From contig JAUCBN010000020.1 of the NCBI GenBank assembly GCA_035048815.1, forward strand, positions 8,873,501 through 8,937,500: 64,000 nt of DNA, in the 5' to 3' direction. Of the stretch, positions 1 through 11,099 are shown one piece after another (the first letter of the stretch is position 1; each line of letters begins with the position of its first letter). This DNA is from Abelmoschus esculentus (lineage: Eukaryota > Streptophyta > Magnoliopsida > Malvales > Malvaceae). Below the pieces are notes generated by a model. That model was not told the origin of the DNA. It did not search any database and was given only the letters and a program-made list of their open reading frames with translations. A program made the translations under genes and the position numbers.

Positions 1-142
1 AGTAAAGAATATACTTTTTTCATTTTCAATTTATTTATATATTTATATTTAAATGTTATAAATAATATTTATATTATTTAATAAAATTTGCACATCGCCT
101 ATAAAAGACGAACGCCTTCGCCTAGCGCCCTTTAAAACTAAG
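1..142. mobile_element. Right end of a hAT-type element, cut by the window edge
   Basis: Bases 71-142 carry a GC-rich module of repeated CGCCT units ending in 'tttaaaactaag'. The same module and terminus close the well-bounded element at 1546-2413 ('ttttaaaaccaag'). Only the right end is present; the body lies left of the window. The terminus would be at 142. No target duplication can be tested because the left end is outside. Confidence 0.55.
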
Positions 143-955
143 CCTAGGCGCTGAGGCAAGGCGAGACTCAAGCAAAGTGCCTAATCGTGTCTAGGCGAGG
201 CGGCTTCAATGAAGTACAAAAAGGCACACATGAGGCATCGAAAGACAACGGCTAGTTTAAATTGTTTGTTTTATTGATTTTAAAATATTTTACATACCAA
301 CTTGGGTCACATATGGGCTACACAAAATAACATTAATCAAATAAAATTTAAATTAATTTGATCAAGTATTCAAATTCGAATTAAAATTGATTGTTTAATA
401 CACTTTAAAGTTATTTCAAGTTTGAATTTGAGTTATTTAAATTCAGATTGATCTTGGTTCAAGCTATTTTTATTATGATTTGTCCAACAATATTAAAACA
501 TGTAGAATTTGAACTTAAAGAATAACACACAATGTTTTCTTTTGATATATTATAATAATATTTCCTTTTTTATCATGACTTAGACGATAATGTGTTACTT
601 CAAGATAATTACATATGATATTATATTTCATATATCCTTTTTGACATTTTCATATAGCTAGGTTTGTCTATTTATAGTATATATGCTTCCTATTACATGA
701 TAAAATATGATGTTATACGTTTTTTTATTAGAAAATTAAAGGTAATTAATGAAATAGAGAGCTTTTGTTGAACTATTATATGATTTAATGGTCTACTTTA
801 GTGTTATAAATACATCTTAGTAAGTATATCTTTAATTTTCAAAAGGTGTGTCCTATTTCAATAAGGCGTTAACCTACACCTTGTGTCTAAGCCATAAGGA
901 ACCCTATTGCCTTAGTGCGCCTTGTACCATTTTTTACATTGGTGCTCTCTAAATT
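143..955. repeat. AT-rich block flanked by AGGCG/CGCCT modules, possible MITE
   Basis: A GC-rich AGGCG module (143-240) and an opposed CGCCT-type module (860-940) flank about 600 bases of AT-rich DNA with no reading frame. The layout matches the bounded hAT element at 1546-2413, but I could not find clean terminal inverted repeats or a target duplication, so the limits are approximate. Confidence 0.35.
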
Positions 956-1537
956 TGTTACACTTCAGGACTGATAGCTTTAGAATTTTTAGTTTATTTA
1001 GACCATTTAATATTAATTTGTATGTTGTGCGAGAAAAGGGTCATGATAGCCGGAGATATAATGAATGATGATGATTAAGTGTAATAGTCGGTTAAGAATT
1101 TGTTGTTTGAAGATGATATTTTCAAAGAGAACAATATGTTTCTCCGTATTTTCTTATTATTCTTATGCATACATAGTAAACTTTTAAATAAGTTAATATA
1201 GAGTTTTAATATAATTAAAACTATATTTTTTATCTTTAATTTAAATAATATTTATTCATGATTTAAATAAGACTTCTAGTAAATCTAAACTACTGATTAA
1301 GAATAAAATCAAACAACGCATTAAATAAATACTAACATTCCTCATCAACTTACACTACCCCTCAAGCTCTAATACTTCTCGGATAACTTACATGTTGCAC
1401 ATTTCATGTAATTGGGGTTTAAGTTTTGTTTGTATTTTGCATCTACATTAGGGTTGAGGATCTTAATTTGTCTTTTCCTTTCATAGTGCATTTTTTAAAC
1501 TTTATTAGTTTTATTTTGAAATCCAAGTATTAGTTAA
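956..1537. other. Intergenic, nothing recognised
   Basis: AT-rich DNA without a convincing gene, RNA or bounded repeat. Confidence 0.5.
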
Positions 1538-1545
1538 ACTATGAC
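1538..1545. repeat. Target site duplication, left copy (actatgac)
   Basis: Identical to 2414-2421; flanks the hAT element. Confidence 0.88.
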
Positions 1546-2413
1546 CTTAGTTTTAAAAAGCATGCCTGAGGCACACCTAGGTGTGAAGCGCTGAGAAACG
1601 TTAAAAAAATGCTTTTAACGTCCAAGGCGAAGCGAGGAATAGGAGGCACGTGCCTTGAGAGCTTTTTTTTGAAGCGTGAGACAAGCGTTTTTGCACCTTT
1701 TGTAATTAAAAAATTGAGCTGAAAAAAGGAGGAAGCAGAGATGTAGATGTTGCAGTTGAAGAAGAATAACAGGGACAAAAGATTGTTCTTCGTTGTTGAT
1801 GAAGAAACACCTCGTCTCTTTGTTTTTGAGCCCTTTATCATTTTAAATTTATATTATTATTTATTTTATTTTGAATGTTGTGTCAGATTGTCAGTAAAAA
1901 AGTTGCACCAGTGGAATAGTTTTATTTTTTTAACATTTTTTTCTTAATAAATTATAAAATTAAAAAATATATATCAACTTTTTATTCAAAATAAATCAAG
2001 ATTTTTTTTCTTCATTTATCTTTTATTAGGATTTTATTGTGGTTATTATTATTTTTTATGAAAATTATATTATTAATTTTATTATTAAAATACTTATTTA
2101 AAATTAAAAATTAATATTAGAATTAATATTATAAATTATGATTTATTTTAAAATCTTTATTTAAATAAAATTTTAAAATTATATATTTGAATAATATAAT
2201 ATTTTTTATAGTTTTTAAATTTATATATAACTAAAATATTTTAATCTTTAATATATATAATATAATTATTATTAAAAATATTATAAAATTAATTTATAAA
2301 ATTTTAGATAAAATGGCGCTTCACCTACAAAAGGCGAGTTCCTTTGCCTAACACCTCGTGCCTCGGCTCTAGGGACCTTTTTTGCATTGGCTCTAGCGCC
2401 TTTTAAAACCAAG
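1546..2413. mobile_element. Non-autonomous hAT element (868 bp) with perfect 8-bp target duplication
   Basis: The element starts 'cttagttttaaaaagc' and ends with the complement of 'cttggttttaaaaggcgc', giving imperfect terminal inverted repeats of about 16 bp. The flanks carry identical 8-bp copies 'actatgac' at 1538-1545 and 2414-2421; an 8-bp duplication is the hAT hallmark. Inside both ends are GC-rich AGGCG/CGCCT subterminal modules (1560-1690 and 2311-2404); the interior is very AT-rich and non-coding. The right-end module closely resembles the left-end module (inverted) of the transposase-bearing element that begins at 54351, so that family is the likely source of transposase. Confidence 0.88.
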
Positions 2414-2421
2414 ACTATGAC
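2414..2421. repeat. Target site duplication, right copy (actatgac)
   Basis: Identical to 1538-1545; flanks the hAT element. Confidence 0.88.
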
Positions 2422-3033
2422 ATTACTACTTCTATGACGGCAAGATGCAATCAACCTTAGTTGTGCCTATGGGTCCTAGGAGAGCTCGAGGATATTTCTT
2501 TTTCTTATTGATAATTTGATGTAATCAACTTCAGAATTTACTTCTAAGGAACCCTAGTCTGGAGCTTATGGGTTTATTCTCCTACATTTTCCTCGCTCAA
2601 ATTACTTTTCTTTTGTTTTCTCTCAATAATTCAGACGATAGAATTCTTACATATAGTCTCTTGCACCACACCCATACATCACTAACAAAGAGCAACCAAC
2701 TACATTAATAGTAATCCTAGTGCCTATGGTTACAATGAATTTTAGAAGTAACAAGTGGAATATTCCTTTTCTTTGCTAGTACTGTGTTAATGAAACACTT
2801 TTTGCATCAAGTTAATCATAAAGAAAAATAGAAACAAGTGTAACAGTAATTTCTAACTAGTTTATTCATGCAAGTCAACAAGCCAAACCTCTCACAACAA
2901 ATTTTTAATTCTGAAACATATTTTTAGAATTCTGCAACAGAAGTATAAGATTTTTTTGTTTCAAAGTCCTGTCTACGAAGGCATCTACAACATGCATAAT
3001 GCTTTTTCTTTAAGAGTATAAATAAACGCTTAC
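2422..3033 (-). other. Putative intron or 3' flank of the NIPA gene
   Basis: The stretch follows a good splice donor at 3033-3032 of the NIPA gene. I searched it by eye on the minus strand for the missing C-terminal exons and did not find them. Either the intron extends beyond the window or the gene end is lost. Confidence 0.45.
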
Positions 3034-4405
3034 CATGTTTAGATAATTTAATTGAATGATGATACAGGAAATTGCAATCATTGCAAAGATCCATGTTTGC
3101 AAGTATTTTGCTTGATTTGTGCCCTCCAATGTTAGTTTTATTGCAATACCAATGGCTTTTATGCTCATTACCTGCAAGAAAGTTTCATTTATTATCCATT
3201 ACTGATAAAACACTGATGGATAAACTACATTTAAATTGATAGAAGTTGAAAGCAATTAAATAAAACCAAAACGACAAAACAATTAGATGTTAAGATCAAG
3301 TTGGCTGCAAAATTGACCGCAATTACAATAAACCGAAATGATAAAACTGTTGGATGTTAAGATACAGTTAACTGCAACGCTGAGAAAGACAACAATTACA
3401 ACAAACAAAAATGATAAAGCTATTAGAGTTAAGATACAATTAGCTGCAGAGCTGATATTTCGTACCGTCAATGATCCAATTACTGAGCATATTCCAATAT
3501 ACACGATTATGTTAGTTTGACCATAACGAGGTGCACAATACAAACTTAGTACCAATGCAGTAGCTACTGCTGAAGCTGTATACAAGAGAAAGGCTGGAAA
3601 AAAAAAACAGATTGATGTAAACATTAGGGAAGTCAAGAATAAGATTATATTAGAATTTATGATGTGATGAAAACTCTAGTAATCTACCTGGTTGTGTAGC
3701 TAATGCCCAAATTTCTTCAACTGAGCTAATAGAACGCTCCTCCGGGGCATGAAGCACAATGACTGTGGAACCAACTATGCACAAAAGGCATCCCAACATT
3801 CCCATTTTCTGCAGTTTCTCCTTTAACATGAAATGTGCTAAAACGGCACTGCCCATTTTGACAAGAAGCGAAAGATGATCAGAAACTACCAATAAATAAT
3901 CGTATTAATCAATTAAAATTCCAAAATCAACAAAGAAAACAAAAATGTTACCTAACGATGATACTCAATGCACCAAGAGGCGTCACTAAAACAGCAGGTG
4001 CATAAATATATGCAACGAAATTGGCAATCTCCCCAATAATCACTGTCATAATAAAATTAAACAATTTAACAAATGATGGCAACAAATTGGTCCGATCGAG
4101 GCAAACTTAAATTCTCGTCAATGAAATGTTGTAAAGAAACTCACTAGTAAGCATGCCAATCCACCATAGCGGCTCCAACAAATAGCCATATCCCCCGGAA
4201 CCTTAATCAAAGGGAGCAACATATTAACAATCAATTTGATTCTTCAAACTTAGAAATTGAGCTAAAAGAAGGCAAAAGAAATACCAGCACGGGGCCCGTT
4301 GACGCTGGCCTTCCGGAGACCTTTCTTCTTGATGATAAAGCTGGAGCCAATGAAGGCGCTAGAGACCATGGCCAGAATAAAGCCGGTGAGATTGCTGGAG
4401 TACAT
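3034..4405 (-). CDS. NIPA-family magnesium transporter, six exons, C terminus missing
   Basis: Predicted membrane transporter of the NIPA (DUF803) family, implicated in Mg2+ transport. Exons read on the minus strand: 4285-4405, 4145-4201, 3952-4042, 3688-3848, 3466-3593, 3034-3171. All junctions have GT/AG and keep frame, giving 232 residues. Family signatures seen: N-terminal helix GFILAMVSSAFIGSSFIIKK, the GGYGYLLEPLWWIGM loop, GEIANFVAYIYAPAVLVTPL, and ILHAPEE-like VLHAPEERS before SVEEIWALATQP. The start is the ATG at 4405, which gives the usual short MYSSNLTG N terminus. Plant members are generally over 300 residues, so roughly 90-110 C-terminal residues are absent; exon 6 ends with an intact donor at 3033-3032 and no following exon is visible before the hAT element at 1546-2413. 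It may be a functional gene with a long last intron or a truncated copy. Confidence 0.85.
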
Positions 4406-5230
4406 CTATAAATACATGTATACACATGCATTCATACATACATATATACACCGTAAAACGGTGAGATTGAATTTCTGGACTATGATTGCAGTAAATAATA
4501 TGGTGATTTGGAATCGGATTCGACTCGTTTTGAACACGGCAATATCACGCAGATTGGAATTGGATTCGTCGGGTCAGAAGAACCCTAGATTGCTGTAATT
4601 TCTCCCCCTCTGTTTTTTTATATATTTTATTTGTTTGAAAATTAAGGGCGATGGCTGCGGGAGCCAAGGACTCGTTTAGGGGTCGTATTTTCTCACCTGC
4701 CGGTCGTCTTTGCCCCTGTGTCTATGATGATTCCACCTTCCACCTGTCGTCTGCTCCTCCTATAACTTTCTATTAATTATCGGCATCATTGTTATTATTA
4801 TATTTGTTTTTATTACTATTGTAATTTGTTGAAATTTTTGCCCTAATATTAGACCCAATATTTTGTTATCCAAATATTTCACCTAAAAAATTATTTTTTA
4901 AAAATATTATGATTGTTACAGTGACATCAAAGATGATAATAAAAAATATTATTTAAATAAATTAATTTTAATAAAAAGATAATTTATAAAATAAGATAAA
5001 AGTAGGAGATGTCGACTTAAAATAGTTATATGTATGTCATATAACACTCTATTATAAAAAAAAATATTTTATTCAAAGACGAAATATGTGACTTTGATCT
5101 CAAACAATGTTTGATATTATTACAGATGTAGCGAACTTTTTAAGTCCAAAAGATGGAAGACGAAAATTAATTTATAAAATGTGTGGGGTAAAAAGGTTTT
5201 TGCAACTACTAATTGATTCCTTTTGAAAAT
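4406..5230. other. NIPA 5' flank and intergenic DNA
   Basis: Bases to about 4620 probably include the 5' untranslated region and promoter of the NIPA gene. The rest is AT-rich with no gene recognised. Confidence 0.4.
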
Positions 5231-5234
5231 ATTA

Positions 5235-5420
5235 ATTCTTTTAAAAAATATAAAATTGGGGTCGCCACCGCTCATTTAGGTAGATCGGACATAATAGAAG
5301 AAAAACCAGAGATTCACTTTAAAAAAGGGTTCGGGAGTTGGTTACACGTGAGGAAGGATTAACACCCCATCGCGCCCGGAAATCAGTATCAAAGATATTT
5401 TCATTTTTTAACTTTAATTT
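5235..5420 (-). repeat. LTR fragment related to the solo LTR at 35544-38226
   Basis: On the minus strand this stretch contains 'cccgaaccctttt', 'gaatctctggttt' and 'ggtggcgac' in the same order and spacing as 37865-37945 inside the solo LTR at 35544-38226. It is a partial copy with no visible ends. Confidence 0.55.
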
Positions 5421-5902
5421 TAAATTGATTTCTAAACTCAAAATGAACCTTAATTAAACGGGCTTAATTTAATTGGTGAATTCGAATTATAAGACATTTA
5501 ATTAATAAGGTTGACGATACACCGGACCAAAGACTAAATCGACGTCAAATAATACTGACCATCGCGTTAGTTTAGGGTTCGGATCTCGTACGTCACCTTT
5601 ATGAATGATGCAAACATATAAAAGGATGATGCCATAATCTTGTTGATTTTAATTTTTATTTACCTAGATATGGTAAAAATTAATTTGAATATTCTATTAA
5701 CCTCCGATAATCCGGACGATTGTTACACGAATATAAAAATTAATAAATACCTTCACTTTTTATAGTTTTAAAGTCCAAATTAATTAACAAAATTGTTGAT
5801 AACAGTAAGGTCACATGAATAAAATATATGATGCACAAACACAAATATATAACAAGAAAGACAATCGTTCCCACATCTAAAAGTGAATGATAACAACATT
5901 AA
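5421..5902. other. Intergenic, likely degraded repeat
   Basis: No gene recognised. It may continue the LTR fragment to its left, but I could not align it. Confidence 0.3.
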
Positions 5903-6049
5903 AAACTAAGGAAATGAGCACGAGCCCTCTAGCTCAAGTGGTTAAAGGAACAGTTGATGTTCTTAGAGGTCACGGGTGGAGATTATATTTTAGAACAGAT
6001 ACTACTTGTAATCACTATTAGCTTGTTAAAAAAAAAACTAAGAAAATGA
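5903..6049 (+). mobile_element. tRNA-derived SINE with 15-bp target duplication
   Basis: The body (5918-6034) begins with a tRNA-like head: an A-box-like 'tagctcaagtggttaaag' and, about 35 bases on, a degenerate B-box-like stretch around 'aggtcacgggtggagatt'. It ends 'ttgttaaaaaaaa', a typical plant SINE tail. Direct repeats flank it: 'aaactaaggaaatga' (5903-5917) and 'aaactaagaaaatga' (6035-6049), one mismatch in 15, as expected for LINE-machinery insertion. Confidence 0.75.
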
Positions 6050-6112
6050 TAGATAAAAAAACGGAAACATAAGGTTGAAAAGTAAAATGCAAACAAACAA
6101 TAATACAATAAA

Positions 6113-6117
6113 GTAAG
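6113..6117. repeat. Target site duplication of the gypsy element (gtaag), left
   Basis: Identical to 16784-16788. Confidence 0.88.
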
Positions 6118-7540
6118 TGTAACACCCGACCCGGATGTCACATTGGGCCTCTGGCCCAAAACCTGTATTCAAAATTTTTTTTTCAAAGCCCATCAAATAA
6201 AATCCAATTACGTTAAAACGTAAGCCCAAAATAATATAAAGAAATCGGAGCTCCAAAATATTACAAATCATTTAAAACATTCGACTTGAAATAATAACAG
6301 AGTTACAAGATACATAGGGTCCAACTAAGTACTAGCCCACTAATCTATAAATGTACTCTGACATAGGTCGATGCTGAAATCCAAACCTCGATGGTGCTCC
6401 ACGAACCGGCTTCACCTAACCTACGCGCGAAAACACATTTCGAACGCTGAGCTACTAAAGCTCAGTGGGTACGCCGAACTCGGCCAACATCATGCATATC
6501 ATAAGCAGTAAAGCATAACATATAAACATCGTGCATGATATGATGATCTAGCATGCTTTCCTACCACATGGCATAAACAATGTATAATAACGCACACAAC
6601 ATATACATGTCAAACAACAACACAAAGTAGTGAGGCCCGCGTCCACACAGCATCGGGATCCTACGCTACGAGCAGGGCCCGCGTCCACACAGCATCAGGA
6701 TCCCATACTCAGGATGAGGCCCGCGTCCACACAGCATCGGGATCCTACATCCGGGATTTGAGGCCCGCGTCCACACTGCATCGGGATCCTTCAAATCTCA
6801 TACTCGGAATGTCACATCGAGTATCATCGAATGAGGCCCGAGTCCACACAGCATCGTGATCCTACATTCGGAATGGTCTTCAAAATCATCACCCGAAATG
6901 TTACATCGGATGGCCTTCAACGTGTTGCAACACTTATGGATATCTGGATTTCCATCAAACAAGGACTCAAACCACACAAACGATCCACCTAGGATCTTAG
7001 CACAACAAGATATATTAAGACTTATCATACCTTAGTCTTTTGGGGTTATAAACATAAATCTTGTGTTAACCATTCATTTCATTAATTATAAGATTCATTA
7101 AGACCCTTAATCCTCTTATCGAACCTCAAACAAAGCTTATCTTGTTAAGATTACACAGGGGTATCGATACCCTTATGTAGGGTATCGAAACACCCTGCAT
7201 CGATGCCTACCCAAAGAGGGTATCGAAACATGGGTATCGATACCAGTATCGATACCCTTTGACCATTTCCAAAGTCAACGAAAGAGGACCCTCCAGCATC
7301 GATACAGGTATCGATGCCATTATGCCATTGGAGGTCCCGGTATCGAACCATGGTTCGATACACCTGGTCACTTAGCCTATTTTCACCCATAGGTATCGAT
7401 ACCGGTAGCCCGTGTATTGATACCCCTGCACGAAATGCAGGTCTACACTTAGAAAATTCTAAGGATTCATCCCCAAACTTTAATCTAATCGCCCAAGAAG
7501 TGTTTCTACTCAATATTCTTAATGTTTGAAGCGTTTTAAT
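6118..7540 (-). repeat. 3' LTR of the gypsy element, distal part
   Basis: Matches 14825-16190 of the other LTR almost throughout. It holds a minisatellite at 6630-6865, where a unit starting 'gaggcccgcgtccacac' occurs five times, against four in the other LTR (15338-15530). Bases 7160-7420 are rich in GTATCGATAC-type palindromes. The LTR is interrupted after 7540 by a solo LTR. Confidence 0.9.
6630..6865. repeat. LTR minisatellite, five units
   Basis: Five imperfect units, each beginning 'gaggcccgcgtccacac' and running through 'agcatcgggatcc', spaced about 40-75 bases apart. The equivalent array in the 5' LTR has four. Confidence 0.8.
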
Positions 7541-10478
7541 TGTAACCCCCTCGACCCGGTCTAGACGCCACTCGACTCGAACGAGCTACACGGGGAATAT
7601 CGAGGTTAATCCGGAGACTCGCCCCGATAAACAACCCTAAAAAAATATCTTTTATCTTTTCTAAATGCTTTAATTAGATCCTACATGTTCATGTAATGAC
7701 TGAGTTCATTTGCAGCGGAAAGAGATGTGAAGTGAGTCCTAATTTAACCAAACAAGTAAGGTTCTCTAGATGCATACAAGACCCTATAGGCGTAATCCAC
7801 ACTTCGGATATCATCCCTAGATGCAGATTCACCTAATTCAACACGCAAAACATATAATTTATAAGCATACTTCAACAATAACAAACATGGTATATCATAC
7901 TTTAAAAGTAACCTATAATAGATCTGAAAATACCTCGTTAACATAAAAGTGTATCATTTATAGTATTCAAGCCAGAATATCCAAAAACACATAGATTCAC
8001 TAAGCCATATTTTAAGCAATAACAATGTTGATAAGCATCAAATATATATAAGCATACGACTACAATAAGTCTTATCATCATATCAATAATCTTAACATGA
8101 TAACCTATCCCCATTGCTCTCTCACTACTACTAATGTTATAAAGACATACTTGAGCTTTCACTTGGCAGTTACCTGGATCCTTGCTTCCCTTCGTTGCCT
8201 CGACATTATTTACTCTGCATTGCAGGGTAAATGAGAGGGTAAGCATAAGCTTAGTGAGTGAATTAAAACAAGTATAAAAACACCTTGCAATGCAGCCCAT
8301 ACTAAACCAATTTCATCAATTTAAAAACATGTCATGCTCTTTATAAAACAAAACAAACATGGCTAACAGCGCCACTTTTAAAACTCAGTAAGTGTCATCA
8401 AATCATGGCTAACAATGCCATCATTAAAATTTAGTAAAACCCACTTTGAAATCACATGCTTTAAAAGCTAAAACACAAGTCTTACATGCTACTCACATAA
8501 CAATGCTTACACGTGCATCTCAATGCACAAGCTCAAGTCTTACATGCTATCAACATAGCAATGCTATAATCACATGCATACCAATGCACAAAACCCAAGT
8601 CTTACATGCTAACAACATAGCAATGCTCATATCACATGCATACCAATGCATAAAACCTCGCATGCATAATCTCATATGCAACAAGTAGAAACCATGACAC
8701 TTACCTTTAAAAAGTAAAAACATATATTGGTGCTAGTGATCCGATTTGTACTACTCCAAATCGTTAGGATAAACGAGCAACCGCATGTTAGTCCTACTCC
8801 TAGAGCATGCGCATGTTGATACTACTCTCAACATGAATTATCTCACCTTGGTGTCCGGTGACAGTACTACTCCGATCAACCCGTATGTGACAGTACTACT
8901 CCCATCACATAGCATTAGAATAAAAGGCAAAATGCAACACACAAGGAATTTATACACGTACGACTTTTGAATGTTTATAGTGCACTCTAGACCCTATTGA
9001 TCGATTAACTTATCCCATAAGGTTCATCACTTAACTAGCCAATATATTCTCAAAAATCAATGCTCAAAACTTAATTCAAAAACAGAATTCAAATCACATG
9101 CATCCCACTTTTCACGCATCACTTGCAAAACCCGATAAAACCACTTTTATCTTATTTTTCAAAAAAAAACGTGGGAACATCGAATGCTTATAAAATCTCT
9201 TTAAAAAAAGTTTCATGAGCATTTATATACATGCATAATCACATATGCACAACATAACAAGAGCATGACAAATAACGTTGTAAAAACAAGCTATAATATG
9301 GGAACCTTTAAGAAAGCAATACTTAAAACTTACTTCCGAGTATATGGAGGTTTTTCACACCTTCCCTACACCCCCAAACCTTTGAAAATATATTTAAAAC
9401 CATGCCAAATTGGCAGCCCTCATAATCCACTCACCAATAACTATTTCTTGTCCGACAAGTCACCGATTCGATCCAAAACTTCTTCAAATGTGATCACCAA
9501 CTTCTTGTCCTGTTTCAACCATCAAAAACTAAGGATTTAGTGCTCCTAATCACACACAACAAACCCCAAGTCAGACCCCCACTCAACAACCCTTAAAACC
9601 TATCAAAACCTTAACCGAAAACTTTCCGAAAACTACCAAACTTCTCCTAAACCTATAGTCCGGGATTATATATGTTTAAAACATGTTATAAACATTATAA
9701 TACATTCAAAATCATGAATTTAGGATTCCAAAACATCGGATCAAAATCTTTGAACGAAAATTGGGATTTTTAGTCGAAAAATCAATTTTTATGAAATTAA
9801 AAGATTAAAACAAAAACTCCAAGCCAATAACTTGGGAATTTCAGTAAAGAACTTTATTGTTCTAGAGGATTGATGAAATCTCACCTCCAAAACTGATCCA
9901 ATCGCTTTCCGGATTTTAAAACGAGAAAACGATGAGAAAACAAGAAAATTTAAAGAAGAAAAGTTATTATAATTATTAGAAACGAATTTAATTGAAAAAG
10001 AATGAGTTTTTACCTTGAAAACTTGATGAACGGCTGCCTCCAAAGAGGAAAAACGAAAATTAGAAAAAATATGTGATATTTAGGTTAATTAAAAAGGGTT
10101 TTAAGAGTTTAAAATTAGGTTTAACTAAGTTATTTAATTTAAAATAGGTTTTGAGTTTAATTAATTAAAATTTGGAAAGCCTAGACCAGCTAGGATTATA
10201 ATTGGATCAAAGCCCCTTAAGGATTCAAAGTTTTGGCTTGTTTTATAAAATTGTCCTCAAAGTTTTCAATTTTTACAAAATGGTCACCAATTTCTAAATC
10301 CTAGGGATTTAAGGGTAAATTTTCAAAATTGATTTGACCAAAGTCAAATATATGTTAAATAAGAATTTTAGGATATTTTCCCTCAATTTATTTTGATTAA
10401 AAACTAATTTTTAAGTATTTAATCCCGAACTAGGCTAAACTGGCTCACTAACTTCTAAGCCCATTTTTGGGTGTTACA
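7541..10478. mobile_element. Solo LTR (2938 bp) nested in the gypsy 3' LTR
   Basis: Begins 'tgtaaccccctcgacc' and ends 'ttttgggtgttaca'. Target duplications TTAAT at 7536-7540 and 10479-10483 are identical. The uninterrupted sister LTR reads straight through this point (about 16188), which proves insertion. No polyprotein, primer site or second LTR is inside, so it is a solo LTR left by LTR-LTR recombination. It shares termini with the LTR at 45952-48751, its tail (10300-10478) matches 49370-49575, and its middle (8090-8310) matches 43948-44150. A three-copy repeat with 'aagtcttacatgct' units lies at 8460-8670. Confidence 0.9.
8460..8670. repeat. Minisatellite inside the nested solo LTR, about three units
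   Basis: Units of about 65 bases each contain 'aagtcttacatgct' followed by 'caacatagcaatgct' and 'cacatgcataccaatgca' with small differences. Confidence 0.65.
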
Positions 10479-11078
10479 TTAATATCAATTCCATATCATC
10501 TAACACATTAATCCGAGAATTACCATTAAAGACCCAAAAGCTCAAACCAAGCATTCAAACATAAAATCTACATGTCATGCATACTACCATGATATGAATG
10601 ATGAAAGGATGAGTTGGGAGTACCAACCTTAAGCAACACAGCAACCAAAACCCGAACTCACTCCTCTTCAAGCTTTCTTCTTCCCAAGACTTGTAGAAGG
10701 TTCTCCAACCTCCTTCTCTCTTTTTATAGATCCTTTTCAGCTCTACAATTTTCTCTCCTTCCTAAAAACGAGATTTCAAACCAAACCTTCAAAGATCCAA
10801 CCTTTACCACCATTTTTCTCTTGCAACAATGGGGAAGAAAGATGAAAGAAAAAGAGAAGACAATGAGGTCATTCTGCAGAGAATTAACCTCTACAACCCC
10901 TATCTTTATCCTAAGTGCAATTACCAAAAAGCCCTCACCACAAGGCCTAACTTAAAACCCAACTAAAGCCCAACAACCTAAGGCCCACAAGGCTTAAACT
11001 ACCCAAACCCGGGGCCCAAAATCGAAGACCAAACCATGGGTTAACCCAACACTCGAATCCAAAATCCGAGCCGTTACA
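10479..11078 (-). repeat. 3' LTR of the gypsy element, proximal part
   Basis: Continues the interrupted LTR and matches 16186-16783. It ends 'gccgttaca' at 11078, next to the purine-rich tract of the internal region. Confidence 0.9.
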
Positions 11079-11095
11079 ATTCTCCCCTCCTTAAA
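11079..11095 (-). promoter_or_regulatory. Polypurine tract of the gypsy element
   Basis: On the minus strand the bases just before the 3' LTR read 'aaggaggggagaat', the purine run that primes plus-strand DNA synthesis in LTR retrotransposons. Confidence 0.75.
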
Positions 11096-11099
11096 GAAA

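Noticed and set aside
10614..10955. 113-codon open frame present in both LTRs
   Set aside because: It lies inside LTR sequence, has no recognised domain, and its presence in both copies reflects LTR duplication.
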